Assembly (NCBI RefSeq): GCF_000750635.1
Contig: NZ_CCDM010000002.1
Location: 372,001-436,000, forward strand
Direction of reading: 5' to 3'
Origin: Oceanobacillus jeddahensis
GTDB taxonomy: Bacteria > Bacillota > Bacilli > Bacillales > Amphibacillaceae
Length of the DNA stretch: 64,000 nucleotides
Below are positions 18,668 to 27,864 of the stretch, in pieces. The position numbers and the translations under genes were made by a program. The notes under the pieces were generated by a model, which was given only the letters and a program-made list of their open reading frames with translations, ran no database searches and had not been told where the DNA came from. Numbering within the stretch: the first letter of the stretch is position 1; every line of letters starts with the position of its first letter.

Positions 18668-20026
18668 ATGGAAAATATCTATCCACTTATCATAGTAGCA
18701 TTAGCAGTAGTTGCATTATTATTGCTTATTATGAAGTGGAACTTAAATACGTTTATTGCATTAATTGTAGTTTCTTTATTAACGGCATTGGCATTGGGAA
18801 TGTCTCTTGGGGAAATTGTTGAAACCGTACAAGGAGGACTTGGAGGAACGCTCGGCGATATTGCACTTATCTTTGTTTTTGGCGCGATGCTGGGGAAATT
18901 ATTAGCTGATGCCGGCGGTGCGCATCGTATTGCGTTAACATTAATTAATGTATTTGGTAAAAAACGGATTCAATGGGCTGTTGTTGTTGCTTCTTTTATC
19001 ATTGGTATCGCATTGTTCTTTGAAGTAGGACTTGTTTTATTGATCCCGATTGTGTATCAGATTGCTAAAGAAGTGAAATTGCCATTACTATATCTTGGAC
19101 TGCCGATGACGGCTGCGTTATCCGTGACACATGGATTCTTGCCTCCTCATCCAGGACCGACAGTAATTGCACAGCAGTATGAAGCAAATATTGGCATGGT
19201 ACTGCTTATCGGTATTGTTATTGCTATTCCGACGGTGATTATCGCCGGACCGTTATTTACGAAAATAGCTCAGAAATTAGTGCCGGATGCTTTTGCTAGG
19301 ATCGGCAATATTGGATCACTCGGGACAACGAAGACATTTGAAGAAGAAGAAACACCTGGATTTGGTATAAGTGCTCTAACTGCACTTTCTCCTGTCATAT
19401 TGATGGCGGTTACAACTGTTGTGCAGTTAGTCCAGGAAATCGCCGGTCTTGCGGATAATTTATTTTTTGAAATTGTTCGTGTCATTGGAGACCCGACAAT
19501 AGCTTTGCTTTTATCATTATTATTTGCAATTTACACAATGGGGATTGCGCGCAAGATTCCGATGAAAACGCTAATGGCTTCAGCAGAGGAATCTGTCCGT
19601 GGAATTAGTATTGTTCTTTTGGTTACTGCAGGCGGCGGTGCTTTAAAACAAGTATTGATCGACGGCGGTGTCGGTGATGCGGTAGCGAATATCTTTTCTG
19701 GTTCAAATATGTCTCCCATCCTGCTGGCTTGGCTGATTGCTGCTATATTGAGAGTTTCATTAGGTTCGGCAACAGTTGCGGCATTAACAACGGCAGGAAT
19801 GGTTATTCCGTTAATTGAAGGGACCGATGTGAACTTGGCCCTCATGGTTTTAGCTACAGGCGCAGGAAGTTTGATTGCTTCCCATGTAAACGATACCGGT
19901 TTTTGGATTTTTAAGGAATACTTTAATTTATCAATGAAGGAAACATTTGCAACCTGGACGTTGCTGGAAACGATTATTTCGGTATCGGGGTTAATATTTA
20001 CTCTCTTATTAAGCTTAGTCATTTAA
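18668..20026 (+). CDS. gntP: Gluconate:H+ symporter (GntP family)
   Basis: This membrane permease of 452 aa has about twelve to fourteen hydrophobic segments. GntP-family stretches are present: DIALIFVFGAMLGKLLADAGGAHRIA (around residue 65), LGLPMTAALSVTHGFLPPHPGPT and LRVSLGSATVAALTTAGM, and near the end GSLIASHVNDTGFWIFKEYF. It imports gluconate by proton symport. It is cotranscribed with gntK, whose stop lies two bases upstream. Confidence 0.93.
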   Translation: MENIYPLIIVALAVVALLLLIMKWNLNTFIALIVVSLLTALALGMSLGEIVETVQGGLGGTLGDIALIFVFGAMLGKLLADAGGAHRIALTLINVFGKKRIQWAVVVASFIIGIALFFEVGLVLLIPIVYQIAKEVKLPLLYLGLPMTAALSVTHGFLPPHPGPTVIAQQYEANIGMVLLIGIVIAIPTVIIAGPLFTKIAQKLVPDAFARIGNIGSLGTTKTFEEEETPGFGISALTALSPVILMAVTTVVQLVQEIAGLADNLFFEIVRVIGDPTIALLLSLLFAIYTMGIARKIPMKTLMASAEESVRGISIVLLVTAGGGALKQVLIDGGVGDAVANIFSGSNMSPILLAWLIAAILRVSLGSATVAALTTAGMVIPLIEGTDVNLALMVLATGAGSLIASHVNDTGFWIFKEYFNLSMKETFATWTLLETIISVSGLIFTLLLSLVI

Positions 20027-20112
20027 AAAATTGGGCAAACTGACAGATAGAAATTCTATCTTAAAAATATCGCAGCACTGTCTCAAGTTTTAACTGAAAT
20101 ATTTGTGTGAAG

Positions 20113-20153
20113 GATGTCCGGGCTCTCTTGATTATATAGAGCGTTTGGACATC
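20113..20153 (+). other. Hairpin directly upstream of gntZ
   Basis: GATGTCC pairs with GGACATC, with an inner GCTCT/AGAGC stem. It sits in the 151-base gap between gntP and gntZ and ends 24 bases before the gntZ start. There is no T-run, so it is more likely an mRNA processing or stabilising element, or a weak attenuator, than a true terminator. Confidence 0.6.
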
Positions 20154-20177
20154 TATTGAAAGGAATGGAATAAAAAA

Positions 20178-21575
20178 ATGAATTCAATTGGCGTCTTTGG
20201 ACTGGGAGTAATGGGAGCGAACCTTGCTTTGAATATGGCGAATAAGGATGAAAAGGTTGCGGTCTATAATTATACACCGGATTTAACAGAAGCATTTCAA
20301 GAAAAGCATCCGCATGAGAATGCAACAGCGTATTATGAGCTGACACGTTTTATCGATTCATTGGAAAAGCCGAGGAAAATCTTTTTGATGGTAACAGCTG
20401 GAGCAGTGGTAGATTCCGTTATCGATAGTCTTTTCCCCTTGTTAGATCAAGGCGATATTATCATGGATGGAGGAAACTCCAATTTTCAAGATTCCAATCG
20501 CAGATATAATGATTTGAAGGAAAAAGGATTGCATTTTATTGGAGTCGGTGTTTCTGGTGGAGAAGAAGGAGCATTGAATGGACCTTCATTAATGCCAAGT
20601 GGAGATAAAGAAGCTTACCAGCATGTTGCGCCTATTTTGGAAAAAATTGCAGCGCAGGTAGATGGTAAAGCCTGCTGTTCGTATCTTGGCGAAGAAGGTT
20701 CTGGTCATTACGTGAAAATGGTGCATAATGGGATTGAATATGCAGATATGCAGCTTATTACAGAAGCCTATCAATTTCTGCGGGAAAGATTAGGTCTGGG
20801 TGTAAATGAAATAGCCGCTATTTTTGCAGAATGGAATAAAGGCGAGCTGGAAAGTTATCTGATGGAAATCACAGCTGATATTTTGACACGAGTGGATGAA
20901 GAAACAAATCAGCCTATGATTGATGTTATTTTAGATAAATCCGGACAAAAAGGAACCGGCAAATGGACCAGTCAAAATGCGCTTGATATTGGTGTTCCTT
21001 TAACGATTGTGACAGAATCTGTGTTTATGCGGTTTTTATCAAATGTGAAGGAAGAGCGCATGATTGCAGAACAAGAACTTTCAGGTCCTGCTTCATTATT
21101 GGAACAAGATGATAAAAATGAATGGATTGAACTGGTGCGACAAGCATTGGTTATGGGGAAAATAAGCACTTACGCACAAGGGTTTTATCAATATAAACGG
21201 GCGTCAGAACAGTATAACTGGGATTTGCAGCTCGATGAAATTGCATTGATTTTCCGTGGAGGATGTATTATCCGTGCAGGAATATTAAATGAAATCAGCA
21301 ATGCTTTTAAAGAGGATAAGGAATTATCAAATCTTTTTCTCTCTCCATATTTCAAAGCAATTTTGAATAAGTATCAGGCTGCAATGCGTAAAGTGGTGAT
21401 CAAAGGAATGGAAACGGGTTTAGCATTGCCGTGTTTCAATGCTTCGTTAGTATATTATGACGGCTACCGCTCTGGCAAAAGCGGTGCAAATTTAATACAG
21501 GCGCAGCGTGATTACTTTGGAGCGCACACATTTGAGCGTACCGATAAAGACGGTCATTTTCATATACAGTGGTAA
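20178..21575 (+). CDS. gntZ: 6-phosphogluconate dehydrogenase, decarboxylating
   Basis: This enzyme oxidatively decarboxylates 6-phosphogluconate to ribulose 5-phosphate. N-terminal Rossmann motif FGLGVMGANLALNMANK, then DGGNSNFQDSNRRY, GVGVSGGEEGALNGPSLMP, and the catalytic lysine region GSGHYVKMVHNGIEYADMQL near residue 185. The C-terminal tail has the substrate arginine region YYDGYRSGK. The length of 465 aa is normal. Position behind gntK and gntP matches the Bacillus gnt operon order, so it is the gluconate-linked paralogue rather than the housekeeping one. Confidence 0.93.
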   Translation: MNSIGVFGLGVMGANLALNMANKDEKVAVYNYTPDLTEAFQEKHPHENATAYYELTRFIDSLEKPRKIFLMVTAGAVVDSVIDSLFPLLDQGDIIMDGGNSNFQDSNRRYNDLKEKGLHFIGVGVSGGEEGALNGPSLMPSGDKEAYQHVAPILEKIAAQVDGKACCSYLGEEGSGHYVKMVHNGIEYADMQLITEAYQFLRERLGLGVNEIAAIFAEWNKGELESYLMEITADILTRVDEETNQPMIDVILDKSGQKGTGKWTSQNALDIGVPLTIVTESVFMRFLSNVKEERMIAEQELSGPASLLEQDDKNEWIELVRQALVMGKISTYAQGFYQYKRASEQYNWDLQLDEIALIFRGGCIIRAGILNEISNAFKEDKELSNLFLSPYFKAILNKYQAAMRKVVIKGMETGLALPCFNASLVYYDGYRSGKSGANLIQAQRDYFGAHTFERTDKDGHFHIQW

Positions 21576-21586
21576 AATATATTGGC

Positions 21587-21623
21587 AAAAAAGAAGCGTT
21601 TTGGTTTGAGCGCTTCTTTTTTT
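21587..21623 (+). terminator. Terminator of the gnt operon
   Basis: AAAAAAGAAGCG pairs with CGCTTCTTTTTT, followed by T. Confidence 0.9.
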
Positions 21624-21634
21624 ATGAATTTATA

Positions 21635-21651
21635 TGTAATAAAAACTAACA
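21635..21651. promoter_or_regulatory. GlnR/TnrA-type box 1
   Basis: TGTAATAAAAACTAACA fits TGTNA-N7-TNACA at every defined position. It lies just upstream of the glnA promoter. Confidence 0.75.
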
Positions 21652-21656
21652 TAATA

Positions 21657-21684
21657 TTGACAAACAATCTAACATTAGTGTAAT
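21657..21684 (+). promoter_or_regulatory. glnA promoter
   Basis: TTGACA, 16 bases, TGTAAT. The -10 element is the left half of a palindrome, TGTAATCTAATTACA (21679-21693). Confidence 0.65.
21658..21674. promoter_or_regulatory. GlnR/TnrA-type box 2, overlapping -35
   Basis: TGACAAACAATCTAACA fits TGTNA-N7-TNACA with one mismatch and covers the -35 element. Two boxes, one over the -35 and one upstream, is the layout known for Bacillus glnRA. Confidence 0.6.
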
Positions 21685-21699
21685 CTAATTACATTAAAG

Positions 21700-21890
21700 A
21701 AAACCTGGCAAGTTAAGCTGATAAAACGAAGCTTCATTCAGTGGAAGTTTTATGGACGATTCTCCATGGATAAAGATGACGAATGGTCTTGGTCAGGTTT
21801 GTGAATTCTAATCGGGGGATAAGGCAGCCAGTAATTGCCCGATCCGTTCGGGCCTAAAGAAGTTCCGCGTTATAATCATTCAATATTTTG
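21700..21890 (+). ncRNA. Structured 5' leader of glnA, function unknown
   Basis: Between promoter and start codon lie about 200 bases rich in pairing. AAACCTG (21701-21707) pairs with CAGGTTT (21794-21800) and AAG with CTT inside it, closing a domain that holds ATAAAAC/GTTTTAT. Downstream, CCCG near 21838 can pair either backward (ATCGGG at 21811 with CCCGAT) or forward (GCCCG with CGGGC at 21849), two exclusive hairpins. I could not match it to a riboswitch class I know. Confidence 0.45.
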
Positions 21891-21902
21891 GGAGGGAATC
21901 AT

Positions 21903-23237
21903 ATGGCAGAAAAACTAACAAAGGAAAAGATTCTAAAACAAATTAAAGAAGAGAATGTGCGTTTTATCCGACTACAATTTACGGATATGCTTGGTACGAT
22001 TAAAAACGTTGAAATACCTTTAAGTCAATTAGATAAAGCGCTGAATAATAAAATGGCTTTTGACGGATCAAGTATTGAAGGTTTTGTACGTATTGAAGAA
22101 TCAGATATGCTCTTATATCCGGATTTAGATTCATTTGTTGTCTTTCCCTGGACTTCCGAAAAAGGGAAAGTTGCACGTTTTATCTGTGATATTTATAATC
22201 CGGACGGTACGCCTTTTAAAGGATGTCCGCGTTATAATCTGAAGCGTAATTTGAAAAAAATGGAGGAATTAGGATTCGATGCATTTAACATTGGTACGGA
22301 GCCGGAATTCTTTCTGTTCAAGTTAGATGAAAAAGGAGAACCGACATTAGAGTTAAATGATCATGGCGGTTATTTTGATTTAGCTCCAACAGACTTAGGT
22401 GAAAATTGCCGTCGTGATATTGTATTGGAATTGGAAGAAATGGGTTTTGAAATTGAAGCATCTCACCATGAGGTTGCACCTGGGCAACATGAAATAGATT
22501 TTAAATATTCTGATGCATTAAAGCATGCAGATGATATTCAAACATTTAAATTAGTCGTAAAAACAATTGCCAGAAAGCATAACTTGCACGCTACATTTAT
22601 GCCGAAGCCTCTGTTTGGAGTAAATGGCTCTGGAATGCATACAAATATGTCGCTGTTCAAAGGGAAAGACAATCAATTTTTTGATGAGAATGCAACGTTA
22701 CAATTAAGTAAGACGGCTTATCAATTTACAGCTGGTATCCTTGAACATGCCACAAACTTTACAGCAGTGACAAATCCTACTGTCAATTCTTATAAGCGCT
22801 TAGTACCGGGTTATGAGGCTCCTTGCTATGTAGCTTGGTCGGCGTCAAATCGCAGTCCTTTAGTTCGCGTTCCAAGTTCCCGCGGTTTAAGTACACGCAT
22901 TGAAGTTCGCAGCGTGGACCCATCGGCTAATCCGTATATGGCTTTATCCGTACTGCTGGCATCTGGTTTAGATGGAATTAAGAGAGAGTTGGAAATACCA
23001 GAATCTGTTGATCGTAATATTTATGTGATGAATAAAAAAGAACGGGAAGAAAATGGTGTGAAGGATCTACCATCTACCCTTAAAGAAGCAATGGGTTTGC
23101 TCGAACAAGATGACGTACTTGTTGAATCTCTTGGTGACCACTTATTCGAACATTTTATTGAAGCAAAAGATATAGAATGGGATATGTTCCGCACCACTGT
23201 GCATCCATGGGAGAGAGAACAGTATTTGAAAACCTAT
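21903..23237 (+). CDS. glnA: Glutamine synthetase, type I
   Basis: This enzyme makes glutamine from glutamate, ammonia and ATP. I place the start at ATG 21903, nine bases after GGGAGGG; the frame is open five codons further, to a TTG at 21888, but that would put the ribosome binding site inside the gene. The product is 444-445 aa, the short GSI-alpha type without adenylylation. Motifs: N-terminal [31 protein letters not shown], metal site [20 protein letters not shown], and [10 protein letters not shown]. The downstream stop is TAA. Unlike in Bacillus subtilis no glnR gene precedes it. Confidence 0.95.
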
Positions 23238-23247
23238 TAAGGTTAAT

Positions 23248-23290
23248 AAAAAAGATATTGCAATGTAATAAAAACTGCAATATCTTTTTT
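23248..23290 (+). terminator. Terminator of glnA
   Basis: AGATATTGCA pairs with TGCAATATCT, followed by six T. Confidence 0.9.
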
Positions 23291-23374
23291 GTTTACCCAA
23301 AAAGAGAAAATGATGTAAATGATATGGTTATATTTGTCCGAAACGCTTTATTAAATTCTCCGTTTTTTATATTT

Positions 23375-24532
23375 TTAGTCAGTTAAAACGCTCCATTCTA
23401 ATTCCGGCATCCACTGCGTCATATGGGTCTGTATTTCAGATAGAACTTCTTCAAGATTTTCTATTTGTTCCTCTGCTGCGTGTTCCAGTGGGACAACTCG
23501 AACATTTGTCATCGTGCCTCCATCTTCTTCAAACACTACAAAGGTCGGTAGGAAACGGGGGCTTTGGACAAGCACGTCATCATCTTCTTTTACCAAATCA
23601 AATTCAAAAATGCCGCCAATACGATTATAAAACTGATATTGGCCTGACAAGAAATTTCCTAAAGAATAAGCAACCAATGTTTTGTTCCCTTCTTTTCCTT
23701 CCAGCCATTCTATTGGCTGGAGAACATGGGGGTGATGTCCGATCACGACGTCTACTCCAAGGTCCGCAGCATATTGGGATAATTCTTTTTGCTCTTGATT
23801 TGGCATTCGCTCTTCTTCCTCACCAAAATGTAAGCTTACAATGGTTACATCTGCCAGTTTATTTGCTTCTTCAACTTCTTCTTTTATTTGATCCCGTTCA
23901 ATCAGATTAATGAGATAAGGTTTTTTATCTGGTATGGGCATGCCGTTTGTTCCGTATGTATAGCTGAGAAAAGCAACAGAAATATCCTGGTCTGTTTCTA
24001 ATACTCTAATCTCGGATTGATCTTCTTTACTTTGGAAGCTTCCAGTGTACAGCATTCCCATTTCTTGATAATAAGCAATGGCATTTTGGATCGCTTCTTC
24101 GCCTCTGTCTAAGGTATGGTTATTTGCCATGGTAACAATGTCAACACCGGCATCTTGTAAAGCATCTCCAATTTCAAACGGGCTGTTGAAATTAGGATAT
24201 CCTGATAAACCGATGTCTTCACCACCCATAATAGTTTCCTGGTTGGCAACGGTGATGGCCGGTTCTCTTAAAATATCAGCGACTTCAGTAAGCATTGGTT
24301 TGAAATCATATGTTTCTCCGTCCCAGGCATCTTCGTAAACACGGTCATGAATTAAAATATCTCCGATTGCTGCAACTGTAATCTTAGGAGAAATCCAGTC
24401 TGTTTCTTTAATTCCGATAGAAATATTTTTGGGAGAATGTATGCTGCTTATTTGATCATCTGGAGACGGGGAGCATGCTGCCAGGCTAAAAAGAATAGTA
24501 AAAAAATATAAAAATGCTTTGAATAGATGCAT
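23375..24532 (-). CDS. CapA-family lipoprotein, metallophosphatase fold
   Basis: The protein has an N-terminal lipoprotein signal with lipobox LAAC near residue 22 and a CapA/PgsA-type domain: TVAAIGDILIHDRVYEDA, VANQETIMGG, TMANNHTLDRGEEAI, VSLHFGEEEE and VVIGHHPHVLQPIEW, which are the metal-ligand blocks of the calcineurin-like fold. I choose ATG 24532 (GGTGA five bases upstream); a GTG four codons further upstream is an alternative. Homologues take part in poly-gamma-glutamate synthesis, but no pgsB or pgsC is near, so a cell-surface hydrolase of unknown substrate is the safer call. Confidence 0.85.
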   Translation of the reverse strand: MHLFKAFLYFFTILFSLAACSPSPDDQISSIHSPKNISIGIKETDWISPKITVAAIGDILIHDRVYEDAWDGETYDFKPMLTEVADILREPAITVANQETIMGGEDIGLSGYPNFNSPFEIGDALQDAGVDIVTMANNHTLDRGEEAIQNAIAYYQEMGMLYTGSFQSKEDQSEIRVLETDQDISVAFLSYTYGTNGMPIPDKKPYLINLIERDQIKEEVEEANKLADVTIVSLHFGEEEERMPNQEQKELSQYAADLGVDVVIGHHPHVLQPIEWLEGKEGNKTLVAYSLGNFLSGQYQFYNRIGGIFEFDLVKEDDDVLVQSPRFLPTFVVFEEDGGTMTNVRVVPLEHAAEEQIENLEEVLSEIQTHMTQWMPELEWSVLTD

Positions 24533-24691
24533 CGATTTCACCACTTTGTTTTAACTTTGTTTGGTTATATCCTACCATAGAATTAATTTTAAACAAATGA
24601 TGATTTCAATTATATAAAAGCTTATAATAAGAAGAACTTCTATTTTAGTAGTAGAGTCATTACATGATAATAACTAGAAAGGGTAATTTAT

Positions 24692-25732
24692 TTGGTATAT
24701 TTTATCGCCTCCATACCGCTATTCTTTTTTATTCTATTTCTAATCAATTATTTACGGGACCCGCGGAAACTAATCAATGGGCTTTTGTTTAATAGTTTTT
24801 TAATAACATTCATTCTCTTTTGTATATTCTTTTACATATATATTGATGGACCATATCAGTATATTGTGTTAGTCTTTCCGTTCTTCCTTTTAGTTGTGCT
24901 GATTCCTTTTGGTGTCCTCGCGTTAATTGCCGGCTTATTTTACAATGCTAAAGTATTGAGGCAGAAGGAAGGGAAACGATTTAGAAATTCTTTAACATTA
25001 ATCATGGCTATTGGTATACTAACATTAATTATTATTAATCTTGTTAATCCAACACAGTTTTTTCCGGAGTATTTGCAGCCGCTTTTTAGTGGTGCTGGAT
25101 TAGTTGTTTTCTATGTGTTTTTACATATGTTTAACTTTTTAACCGCTTATGGATTGAATCAGTGGAAACGGCCAAAGCGCAATCAAGATTTTATTATCGT
25201 GTTAGGAAGCGGGTTAATTAATGATCGTGTACCTCCTTTACTGGCAAGCAGAATTGATAAAGCAATAGCATTTTATAATGAGCAGAAAAAGGTAGTCGCC
25301 CCTCCCAAAATTATATTTTCCGGCGGACAGGGGCCGGATGAAGGGCTTCCTGAAGCAGAAGCAATGCAAAACTATGCTGTGGAAAAGGGGATACCAATCG
25401 AAGACACCATTCAAGAGAATAAATCTGTGAACACATATGAGAATATGGTCTTTTCTAAAAAAATTATGGACGAGAGAAATGGAGAGGGAGCATACAGGAG
25501 TATTTTTGCAACGAATAATTTCCACCTGTTCAGGGCAGGAATGTATGCAAGAAAAGCTGGACTGGATAGCCAGGGAATTGGCTCAAAAACGGCATTTTAT
25601 TATTGGCCTAATGCTATGGTTAGAGAATATATAGCTGTTGTCGTTATGGGACGTCGCCGTCATTTTATGATAGTTAGTTGTGTGATGGGTTTCTCCTTAT
25701 TATTGACCCTGGTCGCTTACTTTTTCACATAA
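24692..25732 (+). CDS. YdcF/ElyC-type membrane protein (DUF218)
   Basis: Four hydrophobic segments fill the first 150 residues. A DUF218 domain follows: DFIIVLGSGLINDRVPPLLASRIDKAIAF (around residue 168), IIFSGGQGPDEGLPEAEAMQNYA, EDTIQENKSVNTYENMVFSKKIM and ATNNFHLFRAGMYARKAG. A last hydrophobic segment ends the protein. Related proteins act in envelope carbon-lipid metabolism in E. coli, but the reaction is unknown. It starts at TTG 24692 behind GAAAGGG. It is a single gene with a terminator shared with the convergent chbG homologue. Confidence 0.82.
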   Translation: MVYFIASIPLFFFILFLINYLRDPRKLINGLLFNSFLITFILFCIFFYIYIDGPYQYIVLVFPFFLLVVLIPFGVLALIAGLFYNAKVLRQKEGKRFRNSLTLIMAIGILTLIIINLVNPTQFFPEYLQPLFSGAGLVVFYVFLHMFNFLTAYGLNQWKRPKRNQDFIIVLGSGLINDRVPPLLASRIDKAIAFYNEQKKVVAPPKIIFSGGQGPDEGLPEAEAMQNYAVEKGIPIEDTIQENKSVNTYENMVFSKKIMDERNGEGAYRSIFATNNFHLFRAGMYARKAGLDSQGIGSKTAFYYWPNAMVREYIAVVVMGRRRHFMIVSCVMGFSLLLTLVAYFFT

Positions 25733-25746
25733 AAGAATAGTGCTTG

Positions 25747-25815
25747 AAAAAAGAAATCCAAACATCTCCAATTCTCATGGAAGAATTTTGATAAGTGTTT
25801 GGATTTCTTTTTTTA
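25747..25815. terminator. Bidirectional terminator
   Basis: AAGAAATCCAAACA pairs with TGTTTGGATTTCTT, flanked by A and T runs, between two convergent genes. Confidence 0.85.
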
Positions 25816-26511
25816 ATTTAGCTCCGCCCAATCAGGAATCTCTATCCTGCTAAGAATTTCTATTTCTTTCTGGCGGGCATCCGTATACGAGCTAACCTTT
25901 TTTAAATCTTCATCCACTTGTCCTGGGTGTGTCATCACTTCAATGGAGGAGACATTTTCTTTTTGAATAACATCGAATAAATCGTCTGTGACCCCTTCTT
26001 TATAAAAGCCTGTCCATAGCATATCTGTCCAGCATATTTCTGGATGGTCTGCTAAGGAATCAACATAACGAACAGGAACATTGTATTCTTTAGCAAGCTT
26101 TATAACGAGGTTTTTTAAAGGCGGCCAGCCGTGAACATGATGGTGGCTATCCATATGATCGAGAGCTAATCCTGTTGCTAAGTAAGCATCAAGTTGAGCT
26201 CGCCATTCTAATTCAACTTCTGAGATATTCGGAGCTTCCATATCAAGGAACCCATTCGTAAATTTAAATATTCCATCTGATTTCATTAGGTGAGGGACAG
26301 AAGGGTGAAGCGGACTGCCCCAAGTCAATACAAGATGAATCCCAACTTTTAGATTCGGGTTTTCCATTGCTTTTTCTACTGCGTAGTGAGTAGCAAATCC
26401 ATTCATCATTAAGGTTGTTGATGTCACACAACCGTGTTGGTGTGCTTGGATAATACCATCTGTAACCCCTTTTGTCAGCCCGAAATCGTCTGCATTGATT
26501 TCTATTCGCAT
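25813..26511 (-). CDS. ChbG/YdjC-family carbohydrate deacetylase
   Basis: This 232-aa enzyme of the YdjC/ChbG family, known in E. coli to remove one acetyl group from chitobiose or its 6-phosphate, has the metal site IEINADDFGLTKGV at the N-terminus and DHMDSHHHVHGWPP near residue 120, with THPGQVDED near residue 200. It starts at ATG 26511 with AGGAG upstream. It belongs functionally with the divergent GH4/PTS operon: PTS uptake of N,N'-diacetylchitobiose, deacetylation, then cleavage by the GH4 enzyme. The MITE-like element sits between it and the GntR gene on the same strand. Confidence 0.85.
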   Translation of the reverse strand: MRIEINADDFGLTKGVTDGIIQAHQHGCVTSTTLMMNGFATHYAVEKAMENPNLKVGIHLVLTWGSPLHPSVPHLMKSDGIFKFTNGFLDMEAPNISEVELEWRAQLDAYLATGLALDHMDSHHHVHGWPPLKNLVIKLAKEYNVPVRYVDSLADHPEICWTDMLWTGFYKEGVTDDLFDVIQKENVSSIEVMTHPGQVDEDLKKVSSYTDARQKEIEILSRIEIPDWAELN

Positions 26512-26544
26512 AAAAACACTCCTGATAGATTTATAGTTATTTAT

Positions 26545-26820
26545 TCAACTTTCGCACCTTAAAATAAGCATATATATCTTGCTATTTTAAGATGAACATG
26601 TTCTCCATTACCATACTTGCTTTTTGGTTATATAACCGGCCTTTTGGGAATTGGTGATTGTGCATGGCCCCGCTCCGGCCAACCACTCCGCTCTGATAGG
26701 ATTCTACAGCGAATGAAAGAGATAATATTTTGATATGTTTGACGAAATGGCAGCTTTTTCCTGAACGATCAACTCCTGTTTCTGTGGAAATGAAGTTTCT
26801 TTTTAAGGTGCGAAAGTTGA
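26545..26820. mobile_element. MITE-like element with 20-bp terminal inverted repeats
   Basis: TCAACTTTCGCACCTTAAAA at 26545-26564 is the exact reverse complement of 26801-26820. The 276-base element has no coding capacity. It is flanked by GTTATTTA at 26536-26543 and again at 26821-26828, an 8-base direct repeat offset by one base on the left that looks like a target-site duplication. The right copy contains the stop codon of the GntR gene, so insertion was exactly at its 3' end. The parent transposase is not in the window. Confidence 0.8.
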
Positions 26821-26821
26821 G

Positions 26822-27544
26822 TTATTTAGAATAGGTACGTTCAATAGAAAAATTGGTTTTGTCTCCGCGAAAGAAGGATCTGGAAAATTCGACCTTATTT
26901 CCATTTCCATCTTCAGCTGATGTTTCAATATAAAAGCAGGGAAGTCCTTGCTCACATTCTAAAAATTTACATATTTGTTCATCTGCAAAAGCGATTTCAA
27001 TATTTTCTGAGGTTTTTGCAATCCACACACCAAAGAACTCATCTAATGATTTGTATAAGGAACTGGCCACTTGTTCTGTTGTAATCCCAGGGGCAACAGA
27101 CCAGGGAACATAAGCCACTTCGTATTGGGTAGGCTCTCCATTCGCTTTACGAACACGCTCCACGCGCTGAATAGGATCCCGAAGATTCACATTTAAATGA
27201 TTGGATAATAATTCATTGGCGGCAACGACAGAAATACCTAATACCTCAATTTCCGGATGCTTTCCTTGATCGACTAATTGATCACTGTATCGTCTGATGG
27301 TTTGCGATAAGGCTTGCTTTACTTTTGAATCCGCAACAAAAGTACCCCGCCCTTGCTGACGAACTAAATACCCTTCTAATGTAAGCTGGTTCAATGCAGT
27401 GCGTACAGTGGTACGGCTTACATTAAAGCTTTTGCATAATTCCAGTTCGGGTGGAATTTTCTCCCCAGGCTGGTATTGATTTGTTTTAATGCGATGTAAC
27501 AACTCTTCCTTGATATAAGTGTGTAGTGATTGGTTTCTCTCCAT
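26822..27544 (-). CDS. GntR-family (UTRA) regulator of the chitobiose/cellobiose operon
   Basis: N-terminal GntR winged helix (KIPPELELCKSFNVSRTTVR, then VRQQGRGTFVAD) and C-terminal UTRA domain, 240 aa. Start ATG 27544 with AAGGAG ten bases before it. It is divergent from the GH4/PTS operon with 320 bases between, so it most likely represses that operon and is induced by a sugar phosphate (inference). The stop codon lies inside the 8-base duplication made by the MITE-like insertion, so the protein's end is unchanged or nearly so. Confidence 0.88.
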   Translation of the reverse strand: MERNQSLHTYIKEELLHRIKTNQYQPGEKIPPELELCKSFNVSRTTVRTALNQLTLEGYLVRQQGRGTFVADSKVKQALSQTIRRYSDQLVDQGKHPEIEVLGISVVAANELLSNHLNVNLRDPIQRVERVRKANGEPTQYEVAYVPWSVAPGITTEQVASSLYKSLDEFFGVWIAKTSENIEIAFADEQICKFLECEQGLPCFYIETSAEDGNGNKVEFSRSFFRGDKTNFSIERTYSK

Positions 27545-27771
27545 AGGTTCCGTACTCCTTTAGCGACACTTTTAAAAAATCATACCCTTTTAGATGTAAA
27601 AGTACAAGTGATAAAACATTTATTAGGACTAAAGACTTATTAATGTTGACTGCTCATAAGATTCATTATGAAATTAACAAAAAGTTTCTTTAGAAAGTTT
27701 CTATTATAAAGATAGTTTACTAGATTATAAGTAAAAAAACAATTGTTATAACAAATAAATTTTATTTTGTG

Positions 27772-27800
27772 TAGACAAATAATTATTTGTATGATACATT
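27772..27800 (+). promoter_or_regulatory. Promoter of the GH4/PTS operon with operator
   Basis: TAGACA, 17 bases, TACATT. Between the two elements lies the perfect palindrome ACAAATAATTATTTGT (27775-27790), placed to block RNA polymerase. A second palindrome, AACAATTGTT, lies at 27738-27747. The first is the better candidate operator for the divergent GntR regulator. Confidence 0.5.
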
Positions 27801-27864
27801 TTAATAAGTTAATAACAGAAGCAATTCAATTGATTATAAAATCGAAGTGAAGGAGCAACCAATC

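Noticed and set aside
21700..21890. Known riboswitch or T-box in the glnA leader
   Set aside because: No T-box motif (GGTGG..), no glnA-motif core known from cyanobacteria and no terminator/antiterminator pair could be recognised.
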